DNA of 64,000 nucleotides from positions 11,002,193 through 11,066,192 of the forward strand of contig OY759265.1 of the NCBI GenBank assembly GCA_963662155.1. The letters run 5' to 3'. Both the position numbers and the translations under genes were made by a program. Of this stretch, positions 52,597 to 64,000 are shown piece after piece. Each line of letters starts with the position of its first letter. Within the stretch, counting starts at the first letter, position 1. The notes beneath the pieces are model-generated. The model did no database searches and had not been told where the DNA came from. It was given only the letters and a program-made list of their open reading frames with translations. The DNA is from Lamellibrachia columna. Its lineage: Eukaryota; Annelida; Polychaeta; Sabellida; Siboglinidae.

Positions 52597-52800
52597 TCAG
52601 ATCAGTGGTGGAAGATGGGTTCTTGGGGTGATGCTTCCACAAACAGTGGTGGACAGTAAAGAGTCAGAGATCAGCTGGTTTGGAGTGCCCCTGGTATTAG
52701 CTGCCTTAGTTTTCAGGTCCTCACGGACCTTGGCAGCTTCTATCTGTGCCGTGTCACCATCATGGTTGCAGGCAGTCTTGTTGATCACATTCTGGATCTG
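52597..52800 (-). pseudogene. FLYWCH/MULE-type protein fragment
   Basis: The minus strand encodes CNHDGDTAQIEAAKVREDLK and then KAANTRGTPNQLISDSLLS. This resembles the segment after a FLYWCH zinc finger (H, then IE-x-x-K-V-x-x-x-L-K-x-x-A, then T-P-x-x-x-I) in MULE-type transposon proteins. The preceding finger and the transposase are missing, so it is a relic. Confidence 0.5.
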
Positions 52801-55607
52801 GAGATCAGATCAGTGACCACAGCACCCTTGCATGATCAGGATCGACGCTGGCTTCACTCCCAATGAAGAGTAATCTTGTTGGTCCCCCTTCTTGGTGTAG
52901 GAATGACACTCAAAACATGACCTCCTCAAATGCTAGTAGTAATTTCCATGGTGAAGTTATAAGTGAATTCTGACAACTCTGGCTTGTGCATCCAGTTTTA
53001 TAGGAAAATGGATTCACTCCAACTCTCCATGGTAAATGCAATTCAAAAGAAACCTTGTTGAGATGGCTTCTTTCAAATATCCTCAATTGTCCTAACATGT
53101 CCAGGTCCTAATGTCACTGGCTTCTTCCACAATTGCAATAAAGATAATCCTTTGATTACAGGATCATCTCCAACTACATAAAGTAATTTACTTGGCTGAT
53201 CTTGCACAAAGAACATTAATTGCAATTAGGGTAATATATATATTGAATTCATGTTCAGAAATAAAAAAATAAGTTAAAAAAACATTTCTTAAAAAAACTT
53301 ACAAATAATCCAGAAGCTATAGACAGGGGGCAAATGTCCAGATTTTGAATAAGGCAAGGGGCTAATGTCTGGGGGGCAAGTGACAAAGGGGCAAATGTCC
53401 GGAAGGGGGGCAAATGACCTGGACCCGATATAAACAGGGGAAACTGTTCAAAACTCAGATTAATGACCCAACTGTCCAGGGCTGTCCAAAATGTCTGGTT
53501 TTGTTAGCAAAAATCCAGGAGAGGTGTCGCAGCAGAATGTACATATGAAATGGCTGGATGCCATTTTAAAGTTTTTTATATGGCAAACCTGATATGTGTG
53601 TGTGCGTGTGCGTGTGCGTGTGCGTGTGTGTGCATTTAACGAACAATAATTTTTTAATCATATCTAATTAAATATGATTGTGCACACGTGACAAATAAAA
53701 CTGTGTTAAAACGAATTGGATTTGAATTTTTCTTTAGCCTAGGATTTTAACGTTTTGGAATTGATTTTTTGCAAGGCGGAATTAGAACTGATTTTTTGGA
53801 ATGGACAAAACAGAATTGACCCCATGCCTGATATACTTCCTTCATATGTATAGCTTGTACTAATACTATTGTGGGTTGCCGACAGTTGCCCCCTCCACCC
53901 ACGGTATTCATTACAGTGTTATCAGTCGACTTAGAATAAAATGTAATTAATACATCTCTATGAACTTCCGGTTATTACATGTGGGGTTTAATCTGATCAA
54001 TAAAGAAAATTAATTTTATATAATTTTGCCTTATTGTCAAGTCACAAGAATTCAGACAGAAATTGTAAAGTGTCATTATAGAAAGCAGACATGTAATCTG
54101 ACAGTGTTCAACTGGGTAGATGACGATGCCTTAGTAAGTTTCCTTTCCAGCTAGCTAGACATTGCATGGGTGAAATGCATTTTACTTTAAATACTTTTAA
54201 ACAGTTTTTGTAACTGCATTTGCATTTAATCACAATGAAAGTATTTGTATATTTTAAATATTTCCATAAAGAATTTGAAATGTAAACAGCAACAGTAGGC
54301 TTCTGTTGCACTATAGTCTATACTGTCTTTTGGTCGTGTTTCTCCCATGCATCTAACCCCCCCCCCAGGCTTAGCCTTACGCTTGCTGCTTGCTCTCTAG
54401 GCATTTAGAACACATGAGTATGAGACTTATTATGACTGTCAATAAATAATATCAAATTATTTTCTTGAATAATTTTGCCTAGTACATACGCCATGGCCCA
54501 TGTTATAAGGTTGCAGTATATCCTGTAGCACTTACTGAGTTATTGTTATTGTTCTGAGTACGGCCACGTATTGACGGTACGTATCAGTCGTATGATCACG
54601 TCGAATATAAATCGGCGGATTGGAAAACACTCGTAATTTTATCAAACTATTAACACTTACTCGCACTTTATTGTATTCATACATTTCGATTTACTGTGGG
54701 TCATATATATGCTGACGTTGAAGCACAGCTGTGCTTATTGGGGTGGAACTATATTGTAATCGTAGTGATAAGTCACAATGGTAACGGTAATCCAATTTAC
54801 TAACCTGGTTTCGGCTCGTCGCTTCCTACGCATCGCGCTGCCCTCTGATATCTGACGTTTCCTTGTCGCAGAATAGTCTGTAGATGCATGGTCATATGCG
54901 AAAAAAAAGATCTAAGATGGAACGGTATCTTTGACTAAGAATGACATCTTGATGCTCACCGTCTGTCCATGCTCATCACATAGTCTTTTGTCTTGTTATC
55001 TGCATCGGACAAGTGCTCACTCGCAGAGCCTGCGGCTGGCGGACACGGCAATTTCCGCATTTGCAACCACATTTTCCGCTGCAAATTCTTCCTGGGAAGT
55101 CGATCAAAAGTTTTTTCCTTGCATTTGTAGTACTAGTTGATATATACAGGAGCCATCCAGTGCACACCAGTTTTCTTTTTATTCGATTTTCCATGCGTTT
55201 CGGCCGTTTTTCCGAGAGGTTTTTACTGTGTGAACGCGGTGCCAGGAGCTCGTACTCAAACCACTCTGCCGCTGAGCCCCCCGCAGAGCAATATGGCGCC
55301 GCCCAGCGAAGATAATGGCAAAGTTAAAAAGGATATTACAAGATTACCGTGGCGTTGCGCCCATCATATAAGGGTGATATATACTGTAAATGGTATGTTA
55401 TTATGTTTGGGCTATGGTTGTTCAAGTGCTTCACCCCCCCTTTAAGGGATGCCGGCATAACACGGGATCATCGCAGTCTCAGACAAACATTCTGTTTTGA
55501 CAGAAAGAGGACTAGTTTAGTAAACAAAGACCAAAATATGTTACTTAGAAATGACTTGTGTAATGCAATGTGTATATGTATCATACACTATTAGGCAACT
55601 GTCTTTC
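52801..55607. other. Repeat-rich spacer, no firm gene
   Basis: It contains GGGGCAAATGTCC-like repeats at 53325-53410, a (GCGTGT)n run at about 53600-53630 and a GC-richer island at 55000-55445 with uncertain ORFs. The end of that island (TGCTTCACCCCCCCTTTAAG) resembles the inverse of 47655-47677. Confidence 0.4.
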
Positions 55608-55757
55608 ATTAAACAAATCTAATATATGGTATACCAGTTTCTCCATACTCTAAAACTATTCGGAGGACTTCGTGTACTACATTAAATAAATCTAATATAT
55701 GGTATACCAGTTTCTCCATACTCTAAAACTATTCGGAGGACTTCGTGTACTACATTA
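55608..55757 (+). repeat. 72-bp tandem duplication
   Basis: The segment starting CATTAAACAAATCTAATATA at 55608 repeats at 55680 almost without change; a third copy begins at 55752 and breaks off. Confidence 0.95.
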
Positions 55758-55759
55758 AA

Positions 55760-57982
55760 CAAATCAATTCTTGTAAATGCTTGGAATCCTACAAAAAGTC
55801 ATAAAATAACATATTTAAAGGATATATATATATATATATAGTTTAATACATAAACAGTTCTACACACGTAAAGCAACAAAACCTCAACACAGTTATACAT
55901 ATAGTTGTTTCAAGGTTCACATGACATATAGACATACCTCATATGGTGTTTGCCAAATCTATTTCCTTTCTTTATTTCCAACCACAAAAGATTGTCAACT
56001 CGCCAATGTATTATTGACAGAAACAACATCCATGAACAACTTGCAAAAAGTAAAATCATTCAGGTTTCGACAACAAAATTGTATTTTCCAGACGGGCATG
56101 TGGATTAAAAGCAATAACAAGTTATATGAAAGAATACAACTTTTGTGTCCAAAACAAAATTAACAAGAATAAATTACCTACACGGTGTCTGCTACACAAC
56201 AGTGAATTTCATGTCCAAACATCTAAATCTAGTTTTTTCATACAAAAATAACACATAAATAACAATATATTCGTTTGTTCGAATGGTGTTACAAGAAGCC
56301 AAACAACATGTTCTAACATCTAGGACTATCTAAATTTCCACTTCTATGATTAAAAGCGATAAAGAGAAGATCACAGGAAAGATATCACAGATCAGCGTTA
56401 TGCTGCATACACTACACCTAATGTACATATTAATTTTATGTAACAAATGTCTAATTTAGTAACTATATCTACACATGACCACCACTATTGGCTATGTCAT
56501 TATTTTGTATGAAACTGCAGCTCGTCATCCAAACAGATCAACATCAATGAAAATACAAGCACAACATAATGTTCTCCTACGTCTGACATAACCGACACAG
56601 GCAGTTGTCATAAGTTACAACATTATTCTGAAATAAAATGATCCCTGGGAATACTTTGTCAATGAAACAGGAAACAAAGCAAACATAACAAAGAAAAACA
56701 GTACATGAAGAAATTGTATGGATTACAGCGTAATATAATGGATTGCGTATTCTTGAAATATTTAGTAATATGCCAAATAAATGTAATACCAACAAGATTT
56801 AATTATAATAATAGACATATCATGTTTTGGTGTATAAAAAGTAAATCTGCATTTTAAACTATGGAGTTATCAGGACCCATCCACAGAAAATCTCTGTATG
56901 ATGAAATAAGCTGAATATTTAATGGAACAAGTAAATAATTACAACGAAAATGTACAAAGAGTAATTTATATTAAATTGTTGCGAATGTCGGACTCTTCTT
57001 ATCTAATGACCCTTATGCATGTGTACACAACTTTCCAGTGTTTCAGAGAATGTTTTCTATGCGATACATGTTGCGTAGACACCCGGGAATTATGGCCGGG
57101 GCGTCTGCAGGAATTTTTCCATGGAGGGGCAAGAAAGAAATATATATATATAATATATATAATATATACCTATATATGTATGTAAAGTTAATGTAACGTT
57201 AACATATACTTTGAGCTCACGAATATGTCAAAAAAATTCCAGATCCAGGGGGGCTTGTCCCCCCTGCACAAGCCCCCCCTGCGAACGCCCATGATTATTG
57301 CAGGACATCACTGTGAACCTTTTGCGGGAGGGGCACTGAAATACCAATGGCAAATTATGGTTGTAATGTCTAAATAATGTATGATACTTAATATAGAAAG
57401 GACTGCCTATTAATACATCTCCAAATTACAGCTTCATATTGTATTGGTATATTATGTTGAATCAGTGTTACATCAAGCTTGATATAAAAATGGGTTTGTA
57501 TGATGATGTACCAACTTTGCCTAACAGCTGAGAATGTTCTCAGCGTTAGTATGTCACATGAGATGGGTATGGCGTGACTTCATTTGAGCAGTGATTGCTC
57601 ACCTTAAATGCGACAAGTTGTCATCAGATTAGTTGGTTTTTCCAAGATACGCATTTTAGTGACATGTTCGGCTCATGGTCAATGTCGATAAGCAGAAAAT
57701 TTGGCATGCTGTAACGGTCTCTCCTGCAGTCCTGAAGCAATCGCAAAATGTCAGTGGCACACCGAACCACCGGGTGGCACCACTGGTCACTACTGTAACT
57801 GTAGCCTTGCTCGAAAGTCGGTTTCGGTGAGTCTATTTGATGATGAGGTCAAACTACGAGATTTTGATCTCTTCTTTCTACATTTCCTCTCCAGAGCTGT
57901 GCTGCAAGCAGATCAGACAAAAACATCACACAATGTCACACATACTCATGTGCAGAATTCTACTATGTGGTCAAGTATTTTA
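55760..57982. other. No gene seen
   Basis: AT-rich spacer with minor microsatellites at 55831-55845 and 57142-57176. The GCCCCCCCTGC-rich stretch at 57240-57300 may be the end of a small transposable element. Confidence 0.5.
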
Positions 57983-58114
57983 CTTACTTACCCCATCCCT
58001 GTGCCGTCAGACACACAAGGCAAAGACTTACTTACCCCCTCCCTGTGCCGTCAGACACACAAGGCAGAGACTTACTTACTCCCTCCCTGTGCCGTCAGAC
58101 ACACAAGGCAGAGA
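57983..58114 (+). repeat. 44-bp minisatellite, three units
   Basis: Units run TTACTTACCCC, then CTGTGCCGTCAGACACACAA, ending GGCA(A/G)AGA. The ORFs across it exist in three frames only because of the repeat. Confidence 0.93.
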
Positions 58115-59503
58115 GCAACCGAGGCCACCCATCTCTATCTTCAGTCATTCTTCCAAAGTCTTGTGGTCAAGTATTAAATGGCCTTAGAATTAACATAAAC
58201 TAAACAAACACCGGTATATCTATGATTTCGCATTAAGATAATTTTAACATGCTAAAGTGTACAATACTGATACCTTACTGCTGTACAATGTAATTACAGT
58301 GTAAATGCAGCTATGACTAAAATGCCTTATCGTAATTAATGCACTTACACTGCCTAAAGGAAATTACTAAATTAAAACAGTGTCAATTATGATGTTTATA
58401 GTTTTAACACTTATTAAATTACAAATCACACCACAGTAGATATGACATTCTACAGAGACAATGACAGAATATCTAAGTGATTTTTGTTGACAAGTTACCT
58501 TTCTGGTTCATTATGTCAACATATTCTGCTTAATGTTAAAATAGCTTAAAAAAAAGAAATTTACAACCGATATCAGTGCCAGCCTCACCCTGGACTTCAG
58601 GGATAATGTGGAGATCAATAACAACAATACCAACTGCATATGATAGAGAACAGTTTATCTGAATAAACTGCTTTAATAGCTTATACACTTTCATCACTAA
58701 TAATAGATGAAAATATTCGGGTGTTAGTATTTGGGGGAAATGTCTTCAGGGTAATGACTGTCTGGGAATAACTATATGCTGGGAGTCTGCCCTAGTCTGA
58801 AGAAACACAAGGCTTCTTTTGCAACATAAAATGTACATGTAGATCCACTGCTTTTGCCAGATTTATAACAACAGATGCATGGTTCCAAGTGAAAGATCTC
58901 CCAAGGCATCTCCAGAACAAAATGACATCTGTCTCCCAGTCTCCCAAATTAAAATCTTTCTGTAAAATTGGACAAACATTTTTGTTTTTTCTTCAGACAC
59001 CAGTGCCCTCTTGCAATTAAATCAAATTGCCCCAGCAACTGAGATATGTTCTATGACCTAATTTTTTTTAACTCATGTCGAGTGAGTTACCCAAATATTA
59101 CTAGGACAAGTTCCTGGAATGTTTCATTATTACACCAGTTGTCCTAAATTTGCAACACATTAAAGAATGAAATTAATGAATTTAAATATATTTTTCTTTG
59201 GGAAGACCAGAAGCGTGACATACACCGTAACATACTGAGGACATGGCAATGTTTCTAGGCAGAGGTTGAGAAAGAAAGAGAGAGTAAGACGTCTGAGCAA
59301 ACACAACCATCTGGACATATTCTTGGTACTTTTAGATAAGATGCATCAAAAAGATATGGCAATTCAGTGGCAGCCACTTATACAGTCTTGGTAGGTAGTT
59401 TACTGGAGGTGGTCTTCGCATGGACATTTTACTGTAGTTCTGAGCAGAAATCATATGATAGAAATAAAACGTAAGTGAACCTTAACTGATGTCCTTGTCA
59501 GCA
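58115..59503. other. No gene seen; probable 3' UTR of the gene at 59504
   Basis: No coding signature. On the minus strand this follows the stop codon of the multi-exon gene. Part may be its untranslated region. Confidence 0.4.
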
Positions 59504-61634
59504 CTAAGGGTAGTACCTCCTGTTGCGAGCTCGCTGCAGATCTATGGCCAGTTCATCCAAAGAGTCAAGGTCGTTGTCACGGAGACAGGCCTGCAAGTCA
59601 ACCAATGAACAAGCTGTGGACTGTTTATGTTCCTATTTTATTGTGGCACTATTATTAGAGGCTTGTTGAGTATGGTATCAGAACCTTATTAACCTATGAC
59701 TGCCTATTTATGTATGTTAAATCTAAGTGGCAAAAGAAACAACATTATATGTATGCATCCCAAATAATGTCATAGCATTATCTTAATCAACAGCATGGGA
59801 AGTTTTTTCCACCTAGGCTACCTTTCCTATTAAATTTAAATGTATAAGAAAACATACTAATCATCTGCAGCAAAAACTGGTCAAAAACATTACAAATGTA
59901 GAAACGTGAAAATTACTGTTATATTGAATCACACATTCACAGATATGTATGGCAAAGACTATGATCTGCTTAACGATGCCCCACGAGTCCATAACCAACA
60001 ACATGCAGTTTCACCACTATTACAATGGTGCGCATCCTGATGATAAACAAACTTGTTGTGTAATCTATACACTACAGGAGATGTAGACATCCTTCCTACC
60101 GGAGAAGATCTTCCTACATATGATCTGTAGGGACTGGGAGAACGGTAGCTCTTGTACGACACGACTTCCGAATCTAAAACACCACATCATATGGAGTAAA
60201 TAATGTAGTATGAAATCTAAAACATATCTTTATAGTGACGATACGGTTTTTCTCAACTTGTTTACTTCAAATAGCCCATTCTTGGGCTGATGCAGGAATT
60301 TTTCTACGACAAGTTACATATTTACACCATGCAATATTTTCTTCTTTTTAAAATCCCTTACTACCTGGCGTAAACACCAGGTAGAAGAGACCAAGGCATT
60401 TAGCATCTCACCTAAAAGACACAGGCAGTGGGGAATGAAGGAACTTGCCCAACCCTGGTTCTCTTGACTGACAGTCCTGCGTTCTGACCACTGTGCCCCA
60501 CTAGGTTGCAGTTATGTAACTGAGTACCACAAAAGATGAAAAATACCGTTTAAAAGAAATGATCCAGGAGCTACTGCTCACCTTCTGAGTCACAGTCACT
60601 CTCATAGATGGGTTTAGGGTCATTGCCTGGTTCTCGGATCACCTGCAACAATTTGTGTGTGAAATTACAAGATATCTGAGTAGAATGAGCTGGGAGCGAT
60701 CAGTATGGCACTTCATAAAAACTCAAATTTCTTATCATTTATCAAAATATCATTGGAAACACAATTAGCGTTAAGGAAAAATTAAAGACAAACTTGGAAA
60801 GACTTGTTTTCTATTACAAACATTATTACTTTTAATTAATGTAATGACACATGGTCAACTCAACATACAAGACTGGCAGATATTACAAGGTTGATCCATT
60901 ATTTATTATTTAAATACAAAATATACCTCACCGAAACATTGCATTGCAGTGTTTATGTTATACAATTTTAGCCAAATATGATTATGAAGGGCAATTTATT
61001 GCAAACACTGCTACTCTACATGTGTCATGTTTTGTCATCTCAGCTTGTGTCCTGCTGCTAGTCATACACCTAATCACAGACTGCTCTTAGTTATTTAGTT
61101 TAAAAAATCAGTGTAGAATTAAACACTAGATTTGATAGTAACAAAGCAGTGAATTCCTGTATGTAAATTTTTTAATATTTATCATTGGATATTCAGATAA
61201 TTTATCTACCATTTCCACCTTCAAGTTTCCAATGCAAGAAAATTGGACACTATAACATCTACTGCAGCAATGACATGTTTTTCTCAATTTGTTTACATCA
61301 AATAGCCTATTGTTTGACTATTGCAGCAGACGTTTTCCCACAACAGGCTACACATTTAGTGTATGCTGTTTGATAAAATGGGTTTTAGCCTAGTCCAACT
61401 GTGGCAACCACATGGAGATGACAAAACATATCATGAAGAAACAGTGACATATCTGGTGTGAGGTGCCTTTACTGAACCATTACCAGCTTCTACCAAATAT
61501 TAATTATGTGTGTATGTGATGTAAAAACAATGCATGCCAGCATTCCTAGTGTCAAATGGTGCAGCAATGCCACATAGAGCATTAGATAGCCAGTATTGAA
61601 ACAAATATTATATTGTTACTGGGACACTAAAAAA

Positions 61635-61678
<44 letters not shown>

Positions 61679-63365
61679 ATATATAAATTTTTTAATAACG
61701 GTAACAGAATTTTATTGTCATATATTTTCACTGACATATATAGTGCTGCTTCAACGTCAAGGTTTCGGAAAGGTATAATAACTCCAACAAAAGTAGGCAT
61801 CATGAAAAATAGCACCACAGATTGACAGATATATCTTTGATGGATTCATTTCACCTTAAAACCACACAGTACTGTTTCATAACATACTTGTGATCATTTC
61901 AGTTATTTGACTGTTCTTACTCAGAGAAATTTTTATTCGATCATTCTTCCTTTTTGAATGCCGTCTTTCCAGAATAAAACTCCATTCAATAGTGAAGGCT
62001 TCATGAAATTCATGTAATTTTTTGTACCGTTATGATGCATTCTCATGTAAATATATTGCATATATCAATTGTTTTTATATAGTACAGTAACAATCCATTA
62101 AAGATAGCTCTATGAATTTATGGAACTATGCTTCTTGATTACCCTAAAATAAATCTGAATATCAGTGTGTGAAAAGTTATATTAGTCCAGACTGCAAGAA
62201 GAAAGAAGTTCTTGACCAACAGGCACAGACTATGACTGATATTGTGAAGCAACATGTTGCACCACCTGGTGGCAAAAAAGTGCACCGGTGAAAACAATCA
62301 GACACATCTTCCATCCCCAACCCGGTAAAACGCTGCTTCAATGGCGGTACATGCAGGATGGTGCTAGTTAGTGATGGCTAGTTTGGTTAGTTCTATTACT
62401 GCAATAGCTGTATTGTTATTATTGCTATATATGTAGCATTCTGCGGGGAATGTCCAACATCCATGATGGCCAGTCTTGTTGCATCGTCAATCATAGATTG
62501 ACAACTTGATGTAAGACAATGTACAACCACTAGGTAGGAACATCGTGTTATAATATATGGGTATGTATTAGTAATAGTGATGCTATTCTGTGTGCTGAAT
62601 GTATTCAGTTGGCAAAGCGTTGTTGTTGGTTATGAGACTAGCTCAATTATTCAATCATTAATAGAGATTATGCTAGATCATGGCCCGCACATAGGAATGG
62701 TGTTGTTATCGAATGTAACCATTGTTTTATCTTTATGTTACACCATGTGTATCACTGGTAGCCAATAAAAGGCTCATTGCACCATCATGTGAATGTCAAC
62801 AAACCCGTTGTTACATAATGGATAGTGTATTACTACAATATCATGGAATAGCGAATAGCCGGCAAAGCAGTTCCAAACCATAATTGTGAGTGGCACCATA
62901 ATGTTCACTTCTGGAGGCAGAAATTATGAAAAAAATGAGTTTGTGAATGTTGGTGCTCTAATCGATGATTATTTATATTAGGTCGATAAATTAGTAAAAT
63001 TACCAAATAAAAAACAGGTTTACAAACAATATTACAGTAACACAGGTAGCCTCGCTGGTTTGTTTTGCCAACTATTGTTGCTACCGATAGTTCAGTGTAC
63101 TATCAACAATAGTTATTAATAGTTAAATTGACTATCGATAGTATTGCATCGTCACATCGACTATTGCAATGCACCGATAGTTAACTGCACTGTTTCACCC
63201 CAGTGCCAATAGTGTGTTGCTTGTGAGGTGGTGCTGGTGAGAAATCAAACCCAACAAAATCATATGATATAAAACATGATACCTTATACAGATGCTGTTG
63301 TGGACGATTATTGTAAGCATTGTCATAAGTGTAAAGGTAGTCCCCAATGTAAGACGGAGAACTGC
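59504..63365 (-). CDS. 3' part of an unidentified multi-exon gene
   Basis: Four phase-consistent exons on the minus strand. 63365-63283 (SSPSYIGDYLYTYDNAY...) enters after one base of a codon and ends in phase 0. 60642-60582 (VIREPGNDPKPIYESDCDSE) runs phase 0 to 1. 60173-60100 completes the split Asp codon (SEVVSYKSYRSPSPYRSYVG...) and ends in phase 0; alternative donors lie at nearby GTA sites. 59590-59504 (ACLRDNDLDSLDELAIDLQR...) ends in TAG. All have AG acceptors and GT donors. Upstream exons lie outside the window or are unrecognised. The protein is Ser/Tyr/Pro-rich, with an Arg-Ser-Pro stretch and an acidic DxDSLDEL helix at the C-terminus. It may be a cytoskeletal or adaptor tail, but I know no match. 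Confidence 0.6.
60357..60512 (-). repeat. SINE-like dispersed repeat, second copy
   Basis: The reverse complement reads GTGGGGCACAGTGGTCAGAA, later GAGAACCAGGGTTGG, GCCTGTGTCTTTTAG and a CTACCTGGTGT...GCCAGGTAG hairpin. It is the same family as 40290-40495 and lies in an intron of the gene above. Confidence 0.6.
60643..63282. other. Intronic DNA, no further exon identified
   Basis: AT-rich, including a (TA)n run at about 61639-61675. Because the flanking exons are both phase 0 at this intron, cassette exons could be hidden here, but I see none with support. Confidence 0.4.
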
Positions 63366-64000
63366 CTACAAAACATGCAACACACACGCAACGGAATGAT
63401 AGCAGAAACAAAAAGGCACAGCAGGTGTGGCATGAAATTTTTACCAACATGAACACGCAGGTGAGGTACGAAATGTTGACCAACACGAACGCGCGTGACC
63501 TCGCAGGCAAATATACAAGCTTGTACTATGTACATTGGGAGACACAGATTAAATGCAACCATATAATGTGGATAATTCATGCAACACCATCGTGCCCTGT
63601 TTGTCTGTCTGTCCAACAGCTTGAAGATCTAGTGCAACAACAGCTGATATCCAAGTTTTATAAGCATCCAAAATGGCAGTACTTATAATGTATATAAATG
63701 TTCTGTAAATGTTATAATTTTGGATCGTCACAAAGCTCCCTCCTCAATTTAGTCCATCGCGAATCAGGTTCATTGATGTTTACATTTGTAGTGTGTTAAA
63801 AAAATTTTTAATCCAATGATTTCACCAAAACTAATCAACAAATTTGCACAGACAAGCTAGCTTGTTGCAGTTGATACTAGATCCAATTTTTCATGAAACA
63901 AGTCTGAAATGAGACAAGCGAAAAAATCGAACTGAGGAGAACCTTTAGTCAATGCAACACGACAATACTTCATAATGGATATCACGCCCAGTATCTGCCT
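63366..64000. other. No further exon identified
   Basis: Upstream intron of the minus-strand gene. It needs an exon ending after the first base of a codon, which I could not locate before the window edge. Confidence 0.4.

Noticed and set aside
55013..55315. 100-codon ORF in a GC-richer island
   Set aside because: Overlapping ORFs in several frames, no motif and likely part of a dispersed repeat.
57701..58177. 158-codon ORF and two overlapping frames
   Set aside because: Most of the length is a 44-bp minisatellite; the rest shows no protein signature.
61627..61818. Ile-Tyr-rich ORF
   Set aside because: Translation of a (TA)n microsatellite.

Overview
The window looks like nuclear DNA from an invertebrate animal, most likely a lophotrochozoan such as a marine mollusc. 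This rests on AT-rich intergenic DNA full of microsatellites and minisatellites, GT-AG introns, CR1/Jockey-type LINE remnants, a eukaryotic tRNA-Glu gene, an intronless rhodopsin-class GPCR and a complete Polinton/Maverick (adintovirus-like) element. The species cannot be named from sequence alone.

Layout. 1-10745 is a tandem segmental duplication of about 5 kb units. Each unit carries one open and one broken copy of a small-protein gene family. 12085-13149 is an intronless class A GPCR. 13640-17236 holds LINE debris and minisatellites. 17886-18242 is another small-gene copy (minus strand) whose upstream region was split by the Polinton. 18396-36261 is the Polinton: 209-bp terminal inverted repeats (TIRs) with one mismatch between them, and a perfect 6-bp target-site duplication. 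36785-39655 is a hAT-type element with an 8-bp target-site duplication and a nested pogo/Tigger-like MITE. 40603-40674 is a tRNA-Glu gene (minus). Three more small-gene copies follow at 41968, 44250 and 46833. 43185-44195 is a LINE reverse-transcriptase fragment. 47200-59500 is mostly repeat-rich noncoding DNA with transposase-like scraps. 59504-63365 carries the 3' exons of an unidentified multi-exon gene (minus).

Polinton. The left part is an early/accessory region: a spliced minus-strand gene, a NADAR-family gene, and a promoter-driven, apparently alternatively spliced locus. That locus starts with a 17-codon leader. It reads through into an RPA-like ssDNA-binding domain or splices to acidic, SUMO-interaction-motif-bearing exons and three interchangeable terminal exons. 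Every predicted junction is phase 0. The right part is the replication and virion module: protein-primed-type PolB (frame broken twice), packaging ATPase, small virion-associated proteins, chromodomain integrase, a penton-like minor capsid protein, a basic core-like protein, the double jelly-roll major capsid protein and an adenain-like protease. Near-identical TIRs suggest recent insertion. The broken polymerase frame, an in-frame stop in one conserved gene and a missing protease acid suggest this copy may not be autonomous.

Small-gene family. At least nine copies of a roughly 105-codon, intronless gene for a helical, probably coiled-coil protein lie in the window. Several have TATAAGC-type promoters, and several keep a 16-nt 3' hairpin that fits the metazoan histone-mRNA stem-loop consensus, although the protein is not a histone. 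With the modular early region of the Polinton, this is the most promising undescribed biology here.
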